A program made the translations under genes and the position numbers. A DNA stretch of 14,430 nt from Nitrososphaerales archaeon (GTDB lineage Archaea > Thermoproteota > Nitrososphaeria > Nitrososphaerales > Gagatemarchaeaceae). Below are positions 1 to 6,707 of the stretch, one piece after another. The stretch lies in assembly GCA_030044375.1 (NCBI GenBank), contig JASHVX010000146.1, forward strand, positions 1 to 14,430, written 5' to 3'. The notes beneath the pieces were generated by a model. The model was given only the letters and a program-made list of their open reading frames with translations. It ran no database searches and was not told the origin of the DNA. Each line of letters starts with the position of its first letter. The stretch's first letter is position 1.

Positions 1-142
<142 letters not shown>

Positions 143-161
143 CTTGCTGAGGGCGCGGGCC

Positions 162-1394
162 CTAGAGCACTTCTGAGAGCAGCTTCTTCGTGTCCTGGAG
201 TGTATCTATCACTCTGGTGGTGAACCTGGCCGCATAGGCGCCGTCGAATATCCTGTGGTCGAAAGATAGCGACAGGTAGGTCATGTCCCTCACCTCGACC
301 TTGCCGTCCCTGACCACGGGTCTCTTCGCTATCTTGTGCAGCCCGAGGATTGCGGCCTCGGGGAGGTTGATTATAGGAGTGGCGAACATCCCGCCTATCG
401 AGCCCACATTGGTTATCGTGAAGGTGGAGCCGCGCACCTCGTCCAGCGTGAGCTGGCCCTTCTTCGCCTTGTCAGCAAGCTTCCCAATCTCTGCTCCGAT
501 CTCGAAGATGTCCTTGCCGTCTACTCCTTTGACCACCGGCACCACCAGCCCCTGGTCCGTGTCGGTGGCTATGCCGATGTTGTAGTGCCTCTTGAGGACG
601 ATGCTCCCGGATTCCTCGTCTAATGACGAATTGACGTAGGGGAACTCCTTCAGGGCTGGGACGAGCGCCTTTATCACGAAGGGGAGGTAGGTGAGGTGGA
701 CGCCCCTCTTCTCCGCGCTCCCCTTGAAGGCCTCGCGTAGCAGTACGAGCTCCGTCATGTCCGCCTCGTCGACGTGGGTGACCTGGGCAGCCGTCTGACT
801 TGACTTCACCATCCGCTCGGCGATTATCTTCCGCAGTCCCCGCAGCGGGACCACCTCCTCGTCAGGTTCGCGGGCGGTCGAGATGGTCGCCGGTTGCTGC
901 ATCGCGGGCGAAGCCTGCACGGATTGCGACTTGGCTGAAGCCGCGCGCCTGAGGTCGTCGTCCGTGATGCGGCCTTGGGGGCCGGAGCCGCTTACGGTGG
1001 AGATGTCGACCCCGAGCTCCCGCGCGAGCCGCCGGGTCGCAGGAGTGGCCATGACTCCAGGGCCACCCTGCTGGGCAGGCTCTTGTCGCGGCTGCTGCAC
1101 CGGGGGAGCGGGGGCCGTGCTTGCCGCAGCCTGCGGCCTGGCCGCCGGTCCGGCCGACCCGTCGTCTATGACCATGATCGTCTGGCCTACCTTTGCAATG
1201 TCTCCTTCCTTTGCCCTGATCTCCGCGACCTTGCCACTCCTCGGGGAAGGAATCTGCACGTTCACCTTGTCGGTCATCACTTCTACGAGGGGCTGGTCCT
1301 CAGTGACTTGGTCGCCTTGCTTGACCATCCACTTCAGTATCTCGCCCTCAGATACGCCCTCTCCGATGTCGGGCAGCTTGAACTCGAAGACCAT
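162..1394 (-). CDS. Lipoyl-dependent 2-oxoacid dehydrogenase E2 acyltransferase
   Basis: This is the core acyltransferase, which takes the acyl group from E1 on its lipoyl arm and passes it to CoA. The lipoyl domain spans residues 2-77, with the target lysine in MTDKVNV (Lys43). A Pro/Ala/Gln-rich linker follows, then a peripheral-subunit-binding domain at about 113-150 (ATPATRRLARELGVD, then GPQGRITDDDL). The catalytic domain ends with the active-site motif DHRIFDGAYAARF (the family HxxxDG motif). At 410 residues it has the normal length for a one-lipoyl-domain E2. The ATG at 1394 is preferred over a TTG at 1421: it gives the family start MVFEFKLPDIGEG, and a TATA-like box at 1424-1430 sits about 33 bases upstream, overlapping the longer version. 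Substrate (pyruvate, branched-chain or other 2-oxoacid) cannot be decided from the sequence. Confidence 0.93.
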   Translation of the reverse strand: MVFEFKLPDIGEGVSEGEILKWMVKQGDQVTEDQPLVEVMTDKVNVQIPSPRSGKVAEIRAKEGDIAKVGQTIMVIDDGSAGPAARPQAAASTAPAPPVQQPRQEPAQQGGPGVMATPATRRLARELGVDISTVSGSGPQGRITDDDLRRAASAKSQSVQASPAMQQPATISTAREPDEEVVPLRGLRKIIAERMVKSSQTAAQVTHVDEADMTELVLLREAFKGSAEKRGVHLTYLPFVIKALVPALKEFPYVNSSLDEESGSIVLKRHYNIGIATDTDQGLVVPVVKGVDGKDIFEIGAEIGKLADKAKKGQLTLDEVRGSTFTITNVGSIGGMFATPIINLPEAAILGLHKIAKRPVVRDGKVEVRDMTYLSLSFDHRIFDGAYAARFTTRVIDTLQDTKKLLSEVL

Positions 1395-1421
1395 GCGGGT
1401 CGAGGCTTCGCGAGAGGCCAA

Positions 1422-1430
1422 GTCTATTAG
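1422..1430. promoter_or_regulatory. Near-symmetric TATA element between E2 and the divergent membrane-protein gene
   Basis: The element GTCTATTAG reads CTAATAGAC on the other strand, so a TATA-like core is present in both directions. Its centre (about 1427) is 31 bases before the plus-strand ATG at 1458 and 33 bases before the minus-strand ATG at 1394. That is the spacing expected for a leader of only a few bases on either side. No other TATA-like sequence is visible in the 63-base gap. Whether one element drives both genes or only one is inference. Confidence 0.5.
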
Positions 1431-1457
1431 TGCTTTTCGAGGTCGACTGGTGGCAAG

Positions 1458-1772
1458 ATGAGACGCAGGCGTGCCGCCGCAAGGGTCGTCGGCCTGGAAG
1501 GCGTCCTCGCGGTCGTGGTGTTTGTGCTTGTGTCTCTCGGCATCGCCGTCGTCGGGGCGGGGGGTCTCCTAGGCTACTTCTCCTTCACAAACTGCATGTC
1601 GGGCGAGAGCCCTGTCCCGACGCGAGGGTGCGAGACGCTCGTGCTGACGCCAATTCTCTATGGCGTAGTCTCCATCGCCCTCGGTCTGGTCGTTCTTGTC
1701 GTGGGCGTCCTCCTGAGGAGGGCTCCGAAGCTGGTCAAACCCGAGAAGGCCACCCGAGGCGACCAAGGGTGA
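1458..1772 (+). CDS. Small two-helix membrane protein, unknown function
   Basis: I do not recognise this 104-residue protein. It starts with a strongly basic segment (MRRRRAAAR), has a first hydrophobic helix at about residues 14-42, a short loop with two cysteines (TNC and RGC, about 45 and 58), a second hydrophobic helix at about 65-86 (GVVSIALGLVVLVVGVLL) and a charged tail. The positive-inside rule suggests both ends are cytoplasmic with the Cys-containing loop outside, where a disulphide could form. Its ATG is 31 bases after a TATA-like element shared with the divergent E2 gene. The stop is three bases before the PPOX-like gene, so the two probably form an operon. Hydrophobic pattern, promoter spacing and neighbour spacing support a real gene. 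Confidence 0.65.
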   Translation: MRRRRAAARVVGLEGVLAVVVFVLVSLGIAVVGAGGLLGYFSFTNCMSGESPVPTRGCETLVLTPILYGVVSIALGLVVLVVGVLLRRAPKLVKPEKATRGDQG

Positions 1773-1775
1773 CGC

Positions 1776-2375
1776 ATGAGGCGCTCCACAGAGCGAGATA
1801 AGAAGGGGCGCGCCCTGGCGGCACCGATGACGCCGCTCTCACGCGAGAAGCTGAAGGAAGTGATCGACCGCAGCTCCAGGCATGCGAGCCCGTTCACCAA
1901 GACCATAATGCCTGTCGCTATGGACGCGGACGAGCTGGTCGCGTTCATCAACGAGAAAGGGAAGTCGGCCATTGTCGCGACTCTGAGGAGGGACGGCTCG
2001 CCTCACACCTCTTGGAGCCCCGTCGCCTGCGTCGGCGGCGAGTTGTACCTCTACGCCGACCCCAGGTCGGCCTGTTGCAGGAACCTGAGGCGAGACCCTC
2101 GCATCTCCGTGGCCGTGGTCGGCGGCGGCGCCGGCGCATTCTTGCAGGGAGAGGCAGCCGAAGTCGGCAGCGTACGCGACCTCGTGGAAGGCCTGGTCAG
2201 GGAGATCTTCGAAGCCGTGCCCAACTGGATACCGAGGACCTCGGTGACGTATCCATCCCTCGAGGAGTGCACAGCCAGCATCTTCTCCATCGAGATGTCC
2301 AGAGTCATAAGCTACAAGGCGAAGCGGCCGGAGCCGACCGCGTCTAGTACTTCGCCAGCTCGGACGCCGCCTTGA
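1776..2375 (+). CDS. Pyridoxamine 5'-phosphate oxidase-like flavin split-barrel protein
   Basis: This 199-residue protein has the PPOX-type split-barrel pattern: a helix with DADELVAFINEKGKSAIVAT, the strand pair RRDGSPHTSWSPVACVGGE, LYLYADPRSACCRNLRRDP, then RISVAVVGGGAGAFLQGEAAEV. The family binds FMN, F420 or haem and includes many uncharacterised oxidoreductases, so the substrate is unknown. The ATG follows the upstream stop by three bases, and GGTGA at 1768-1772 could act as its ribosome-binding site; an internal ATG at 1827 (MTPLSREKL) is an alternative. The C-terminal residues after about 183 are Pro/Ser/Thr-rich and low in structure, and the last 32 bases overlap the 3' end of the convergent E1 gene. 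No link to the surrounding lipoate genes is evident. Confidence 0.8.
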   Translation: MRRSTERDKKGRALAAPMTPLSREKLKEVIDRSSRHASPFTKTIMPVAMDADELVAFINEKGKSAIVATLRRDGSPHTSWSPVACVGGELYLYADPRSACCRNLRRDPRISVAVVGGGAGAFLQGEAAEVGSVRDLVEGLVREIFEAVPNWIPRTSVTYPSLEECTASIFSIEMSRVISYKAKRPEPTASSTSPARTPP

Positions 2376-4494
2376 CCACTCGGTCCTTGCTGGGTATGTA
2401 GTGGTCCTCGAGCTTCGCGAGAGGCACCACGGTGTCGAAGCCTGTCACGCGCTTTACCGGCGCCTTCAGGTAGTCGAGCGCCTTGTCTGCGACGGTAGCC
2501 GCTATCTCCGCCCCTATCCCGAGGGTCCGTGGAGCCTCGTGGACGATCACTATCCTCCCGGTCTTCTGGACGGAGGCGATGACGGTCGGGAAGTCCAGCG
2601 GCGACACCGTCCTGAGGTCTATGACCTCGGCGGAGACGGACTGGTCGTTCTGGAGGGCCTCGGCCGCCTGCAGCGTCGGGACCATCATGGCTCCGTACGA
2701 GACCAGCGTGACGTCGTTCCCCTCCCTCACGACCTTCGCCTTTCCGATGGGGATGGCATACTGTTGCTCGGGCACGGACATCTTGGGAGAGTCGTACAGC
2801 CGTTTCGGCTCCATGAAGATGACGGGGTTCGGCTCGAGCAAGGCGGAGCAGAGGAGGCCCTTCGCGTCGTACGGGTTCGACGGTATGACCACCTTCAGGC
2901 CCGGCGTGTGCGAGTAGTAAGCCTCAGGAGAGTCGGAGTGGTGCTCCGGGGCCCTGATCCCCGCCCCGTAGGGGAAGCGTATGACGCCCCTCGGGGCGAA
3001 CCTGCCCCTCGTCCGGTTCCGCATCCTCGCTACATGACCGAATATCTGGTCGAAGGCAGGGACGGTGAATCCCTCGAACTGGAACTCGGCGACCGGGACC
3101 ATCCCGCCGAGGGACAGGCCGACGAAAATCCCGGCTATCCCGAGCTCTGCGAGAGGGGTGTCGAAGACCCTGTCCCTGCCGAACTCCTCTTGGAGGCCGC
3201 GGGTCACCTGGAAGACACCTCCGTTCTCGCCCACGTCCTCCCCGAAGACCACCATCCTGTCGTTACCCTTCATCCCCTCGCGGAGGGCCATGTTCAGAGC
3301 GTTCCGTATGTTGACGTCTGGTTTGCCGCCGGTGACGGTCGGTTCAGCCGGGGCGGGCTCCTGAGAGAGGGCGCCGCCAAAGGCCTCCGCCTTCTCCTCT
3401 GCGAGGACGGGTGTAAGCGCCGAGTACATGTAGTCGAACATCACCGAAGGGTCCAGGGGCGGGATGGCGCGGTATGCTGCGACCGCCTCGGACATCCTTG
3501 CCTGAGCGGCCTTGGTTACCGCGTCCTTCGAGGCGGCGTCCAGCAGCCCCTTCGACTGCAGGAACCTCTCGAAGCGCGTGATTGGGCTGCGCTTCTCCCA
3601 CTCGGCCACCTCCTCAGGAGACTTCAGTTTGTTGGAGACGAGCTCGGCGGTGGTGTGCGGCCCGAGCCTGTAGGTCGAGAACTCCAGCAGGGTCGGGCCC
3701 CCGCCTCTCCTCGCCTTCTCGACAGCATAGCGCGTCGCCTCGTAGGAGGCCATCACGTCGTTGCCGTCGACTAGGATCCCCTCGAAGCCGTAGGCGACTG
3801 CCTTCTGGGCGATGGTGGCGGAGGCGGTCTGCCTGTCGCGCTTCACTGAGATGGCCCACTGATTGTTCTCTACGCAGAATACTATTGGGAGGTCGTAGAC
3901 CCCGGCGAAGTTGAGAGACTCGTGGAAGTCGGCCTTGGACGTTCCTCCGTCGCCGGTGCAGACGAGCGCCACTGCCTTGTCTCCCTGTAGCCTCCTGGCC
4001 ATGGCGACACCGACTGCGTGCGGGAGCTGCGTGGCCACAGGCACGGCCAGCGGGAGCATGTTCAGGCCGTCGGGCATCTGCATGCCGCGCTCGTCGCCGC
4101 CCCAATACTGGAGGAGCTGCTGGGCAGGCAGCCCGAAGGCGATCATGCCGGCCGAGTCCCTGTACATCGGGATGTACCAGTCGCCGCTCTCAAGAGCGTT
4201 CACCATGCCTATCTGGGCCCCCTCCTGTCCCTTCCCCGGAGCGTACGTGCCTATCTCGCGGAGCGTCGAGAGGTTGCTCGCCTTCTCGTCGAACACCCTA
4301 CCGAACACCATCTGTTCGTATAGGCGCCTCATCAGGGCCGGGCTGGCCGACGGGTCTTTGCCCCTTACAGTTCCTTCCGGCGTAATCCTCTGATAGATGG
4401 CGTCTTCGGTCTTCGACGAGACAAGGTCTGCCTCGCTGAACACCCGCGGTATCGCTTCGACTCCGGGGCCTTTCACGGACTCGGACTCGGTCAA
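2344..4494 (-). CDS. 2-oxoacid dehydrogenase E1, alpha and beta subunits fused in one chain
   Basis: This 716-residue protein is the thiamine-diphosphate decarboxylase of the complex. Residues 50-365 are the alpha part, with the ThDP motif starting GDGGTSKADFHE at 181 and ending in the Asn pair at 210-211 (CVENNQWAIS), and the loop YRLGPHTTAEL with His280. After a Pro/Ala-rich linker (about 372-392), the beta part starts at NIRNALNMALREG and carries DTPLAELGIAG with the conserved Glu450. Alpha and beta are usually separate genes; fusions are known in some bacteria. The alpha half resembles Gram-positive PdhA by eye. The TTG at 4494 overlaps the lipA stop by four bases (TTGA), suggesting translational coupling; no strong Shine-Dalgarno is visible, and a GTG at 4476 is an alternative start. 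The 3' end overlaps the convergent PPOX-like gene by 32 bases. Both halves look intact. Confidence 0.93.
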   Translation of the reverse strand: MTESESVKGPGVEAIPRVFSEADLVSSKTEDAIYQRITPEGTVRGKDPSASPALMRRLYEQMVFGRVFDEKASNLSTLREIGTYAPGKGQEGAQIGMVNALESGDWYIPMYRDSAGMIAFGLPAQQLLQYWGGDERGMQMPDGLNMLPLAVPVATQLPHAVGVAMARRLQGDKAVALVCTGDGGTSKADFHESLNFAGVYDLPIVFCVENNQWAISVKRDRQTASATIAQKAVAYGFEGILVDGNDVMASYEATRYAVEKARRGGGPTLLEFSTYRLGPHTTAELVSNKLKSPEEVAEWEKRSPITRFERFLQSKGLLDAASKDAVTKAAQARMSEAVAAYRAIPPLDPSVMFDYMYSALTPVLAEEKAEAFGGALSQEPAPAEPTVTGGKPDVNIRNALNMALREGMKGNDRMVVFGEDVGENGGVFQVTRGLQEEFGRDRVFDTPLAELGIAGIFVGLSLGGMVPVAEFQFEGFTVPAFDQIFGHVARMRNRTRGRFAPRGVIRFPYGAGIRAPEHHSDSPEAYYSHTPGLKVVIPSNPYDAKGLLCSALLEPNPVIFMEPKRLYDSPKMSVPEQQYAIPIGKAKVVREGNDVTLVSYGAMMVPTLQAAEALQNDQSVSAEVIDLRTVSPLDFPTVIASVQKTGRIVIVHEAPRTLGIGAEIAATVADKALDYLKAPVKRVTGFDTVVPLAKLEDHYIPSKDRVVKAASELAKY

Positions 4495-5450
4495 ACGGGC
4501 TTCGCGAGCCCGGCGGTCATATAAGACTGATGCCCTGAGCCGCCGCTCTCGATGGCCGCTCTGATGAAGAACTCTCCCGCCCTGTAGCTACTCCTAACCA
4601 GCGGGCCGGACGCGACGTACCTGAATCCCATGCGCTCCCCCATGACCTTGTACTTCTCGAAAGTCGAGGGGCGCACGTACTCCAGGACCTGGAGGTGTCT
4701 CGTTGAGGGCCTCAGGTACTGCCCCACAGTGAGGAAGTCCGTGCCTGCCATCCGCAGGTGGGCCATTGCCTCGGCCATCTCCTCCTCAGTCTCGCCGAGG
4801 CCGACCATTATGGACGACTTCGTGAAGAGCCGCGGGCTCAGCTTCTTCACGTTCCTCAGGACGGAGAGGGACTGCCAATATCCCGCACGAGGGTCCCTCA
4901 CGGCCGGCGTCAGAGAACGCGTCGTCTCGATGTTGTGAGCCACCACGTCAGGCCCTGAATTTACTATTGTCCGCAGAGCGTCCAGGTCTCCCTCGAAGTC
5001 TGGGATCAGGACCTCCACCAGGAGGCGCGGGTCCCGCTGCTTTAGCCGGCTAACGGTCTTCGCGATGTGAGCCGCGCCACCGTCGGCCAGGTCGTCGCGG
5101 TCGACTGACGTGAGGACGACGTAGGTCAGCCCCATCTGAGACACGGCGAAGGCCACGTTCTCGGGCTCGAGTTCGTCGAGGGTGCCGTCGGGCTTGCCTG
5201 GCGTGACCATGCAGAACCTGCAGGCCCTCGAGCAGGTGTCCCCCATGAGCATCAGGGTGGCGGTGCCTCCGCCCCAGCACTCCTGCAGGTTCGGGCAGTG
5301 CGCCTCCTCGCAGACCGTGTGCAGGCCCAGGTTACCGAACAGCTCCTTGAGCTCTCCTTGAGATTTCCCGCCCGGAGGCTTGACGACTAGCCACTCAGGC
5401 TTGGAGTCCAGTAACAATTCAGACGCCGGAGAGGACCTTGAGTCGCTCAA
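4491..5450 (-). CDS. lipA: Lipoyl synthase, radical SAM
   Basis: LipA inserts two sulphur atoms into protein-bound octanoyl groups to make lipoyl groups, here presumably on E2. All family signatures are visible: the auxiliary cluster motif CEEAHCPNLQEC (Cys47, 52, 58), the radical-SAM motif CSRACRFC (Cys73, 77, 80), TSVDRDDLADGGA, VVAHNIETT and the C-terminal RSSYRAGE at 286-293. Length (319) is normal. The start is uncertain. TTG at 5450 lies inside the upstream regulator gene (32-base overlap), while TTG at 5417, one base after the regulator's stop, would begin MLLDSKPEWL and fits the usual family N-terminus. Neither has a convincing Shine-Dalgarno. The gene is in the same run as the regulator and E1. 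No octanoyl transferase or lipoate ligase is in the window. Confidence 0.96.
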   Translation of the reverse strand: MSDSRSSPASELLLDSKPEWLVVKPPGGKSQGELKELFGNLGLHTVCEEAHCPNLQECWGGGTATLMLMGDTCSRACRFCMVTPGKPDGTLDELEPENVAFAVSQMGLTYVVLTSVDRDDLADGGAAHIAKTVSRLKQRDPRLLVEVLIPDFEGDLDALRTIVNSGPDVVAHNIETTRSLTPAVRDPRAGYWQSLSVLRNVKKLSPRLFTKSSIMVGLGETEEEMAEAMAHLRMAGTDFLTVGQYLRPSTRHLQVLEYVRPSTFEKYKVMGERMGFRYVASGPLVRSSYRAGEFFIRAAIESGGSGHQSYMTAGLAKPV

Positions 5451-5844
5451 AATCCTTTCCCGACAGCGCGCCGTCGCACGCGTAGCAGCCCTCTACGGGG
5501 AACGCGGGCTCTAGGTCGCCGTGGAGCGAGCACATGAGGTGGCTGAACCGGATATAGTCGAGGACGTCGGTCATCGACTTCAGCGTCTCCTGCTGGTTCG
5601 GGCTCTCCCTGGAAAGCTCCTGGGCTATGCGGTCGGCGGCTCCCGAGACCACAGGGTCGGTCTCCAGGTTGACCATCATGCCTCGCGTCCTTCTGTTGTA
5701 GTTGCTGACAGAGGCCTGAGTGACTCCGAGGGCCACAGCGGCCTGCTGTTGCGTCATGTGGTGGTCTTCCTGGAGCCGTCTCGCTACCATCGACCTGAGG
5801 GCTGGCAGGGCCGACTTCGAGACGATCTCGTACGGGCTTATCAT
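5419..5844 (-). CDS. XRE-type HTH regulator with a CxxH...CxxC cluster, first gene of the lipA-E1 run
   Basis: This 141-residue protein has a helix-turn-helix at about residues 17-52 (ARRLQEDHHMTQQQAAVALG, then VTQASVSNYNRR), of the type seen in many archaeal predicted regulators. The C-terminal half is helical (RIAQELSRE, LKSMTDVLDYIRF) and ends with Cys105-x2-His108 and Cys120-x2-Cys123, a set that could bind zinc or an iron-sulphur cluster or act as a redox switch. The ATG at 5844 is about 32 bases from a good TATA box, so the message probably has a leader of only a few bases. Its stop overlaps or abuts the lipA start, so it may control its own operon and perhaps E2/E3; that is inference. 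The metal-site idea rests only on residue spacing. Confidence 0.82.
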   Translation of the reverse strand: MISPYEIVSKSALPALRSMVARRLQEDHHMTQQQAAVALGVTQASVSNYNRRTRGMMVNLETDPVVSGAADRIAQELSRESPNQQETLKSMTDVLDYIRFSHLMCSLHGDLEPAFPVEGCYACDGALSGKDFERLKVLSGV

Positions 5845-5871
5845 CGTATTATTACTTATGTTATATTCCGC

Positions 5872-5880
5872 TATTTAAGC
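5872..5880 (-). promoter_or_regulatory. TATA box for the regulator-lipA-E1 operon
   Basis: The minus strand reads GCTTAAATA, centred about 32 bases before the regulator ATG at 5844. Transcription about 26 bases downstream would give a leader of about six bases. It lies in the only clearly AT-rich stretch of the window (about 5846-5880), and matches the box in front of the second Lhr gene (GGCTTAAATC). Confidence 0.65.
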
Positions 5881-5932
5881 ATAGAGAAGGCCGAAGGGTC
5901 GTCCCAGTAGTGGGTGGAGTCTCCCCGCTTCT

Positions 5933-5949
5933 GGCCCCATCATGGGGCC
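5933..5949. repeat. Perfect 8-base inverted repeat, possible operator
   Basis: GGCCCCAT and ATGGGGCC are exact reverse complements separated by one base (C at 5941). The repeat lies in the 141-base gap between the divergent regulator and PH-like genes, about 53 bases upstream of the regulator TATA box and about 20 bases upstream of a possible TATA box for the plus-strand gene. A dimeric HTH protein could bind such a site. There is no T-run after it, and it is upstream of both genes, so a terminator role is unlikely. Confidence 0.4.
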
Positions 5950-5965
5950 CTAGCCTCAGCAAGAG

Positions 5966-5974
5966 AGAAATAAC
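5966..5974 (+). promoter_or_regulatory. Possible TATA box for the PH-like membrane protein
   Basis: AGAAATAAC is the only AT-rich box before the plus-strand gene. A start point about 26 bases downstream falls at about 5996, which would fit a leaderless GTG start at 5995 or a short leader to the ATG at 6013 better than the upstream ATG at 5986. Confidence 0.35.
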
Positions 5975-5985
5975 GCGCTTCTGAG

Positions 5986-6546
5986 ATGACGAGTGTGGAC
6001 GATAAGGAGTCCATGCAGGGTGCGGTCTGGAAGGGGCGCCCGAGCATCGGGAGTTACGCCGCACTGTACGCGATAGTCTGGATAGTCATCCTCGTGGTCC
6101 TCGAGGCTCTCGAACTCTGGGCCTCGTCGAACCTCGGGCCGGCTTCGTCCATCTTCTCCGCTTCCCTGAAGCTGGGGTCAGTGAAGATACCGTCTGTCTT
6201 TGAGGTCGCGACCGCCATCATTGTGGTCCTGCTGTATCTCGGCAGGCTGGTCGGCCTTCTGCTTCTCAGGGCGAGGAACAGCTACGAGCTGCGGAGCGAC
6301 GGGCTGTACCTAAACAGGGGCATCCTGAATCTCCAGAACGTCTTCGTCTCAGCGATGGCTTTCTCAGACGCCAGGCTCATCAGGCCGCTTGGGATGCGCC
6401 TGGTGGGAAGGAGCCTGATAGTCGTGGAGGCGAACGATGGAAGAAAGTTCGAGCTGCGACTGATCAAGGACGGGCTCCATGTCCAGACTCTGATCAGGGA
6501 GACGCTGTCCCACCCCACCGTCAGGGTCGCCCAAGGGCCGCAGTAG
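5986..6546 (+). CDS. Membrane-anchored bacterial-PH-domain-like protein
   Basis: This 186-residue protein begins with a short charged region and VWKGRPSIGSY, followed by two hydrophobic helices at about residues 27-46 (LYAIVWIVILVVLEAL) and 70-93 (VATAIIVVLLYLGRLVGLLL). The soluble part has the pattern of the bPH_2 (YdbS/YdbT-like) fold: NSYELRSDGLYLNRGILN, a strand with VSAMAFSDARLIRP, then RLVGRSLIVVEANDGRKFELR and a final helix with LIRETL. The family is common in bacteria and archaea; its role is poorly known. Start choice is open: ATG at 5986, GTG at 5995 (best spacing to the possible TATA box) or ATG at 6013 (AAGGAG three bases upstream). It stands alone, 161 bases before the first Lhr gene. 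Confidence 0.75.
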   Translation: MTSVDDKESMQGAVWKGRPSIGSYAALYAIVWIVILVVLEALELWASSNLGPASSIFSASLKLGSVKIPSVFEVATAIIVVLLYLGRLVGLLLLRARNSYELRSDGLYLNRGILNLQNVFVSAMAFSDARLIRPLGMRLVGRSLIVVEANDGRKFELRLIKDGLHVQTLIRETLSHPTVRVAQGPQ

Positions 6547-6659
6547 GACATCAAGCCATCGCCTGAAGAGGCATACGGCCGTCGCCCCAGGCCCGGGAAT
6601 TCGACACATGCCACCGCAAGCTTATTGGAGGAGGGCCGACTCCACTGGCTTTCTTCGGA

Positions 6660-6707
6660 ATGTGCGGTCTTTTGGTTAGCATGGGCGCCTCCGGCCTGGT
6701 GACGTAA
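6660..6707 (+). other. Possible 15-codon upstream ORF abutting the first Lhr start
   Basis: An ATG at 6660 opens a 15-codon frame whose TAA (6705-6707) is directly followed by the GTG start of the helicase at 6708; an internal ATG at 6681 is in the same frame. A TATA-like GCTTATT at 6619-6625 would start transcription near 6649, placing this mini-ORF first on the message. It could be a leader peptide coupled to helicase translation, or chance. Nothing else is evident in the 6547-6707 gap. Confidence 0.2.

Noticed and set aside
2401-3774. 457-codon open frame on the plus strand opposite E1
   Set aside because: It lies wholly antisense to the well-supported E1 gene, and its product is rich in Arg, Gly, Val and His with no domain pattern, as expected from the reverse of a GC-rich gene.
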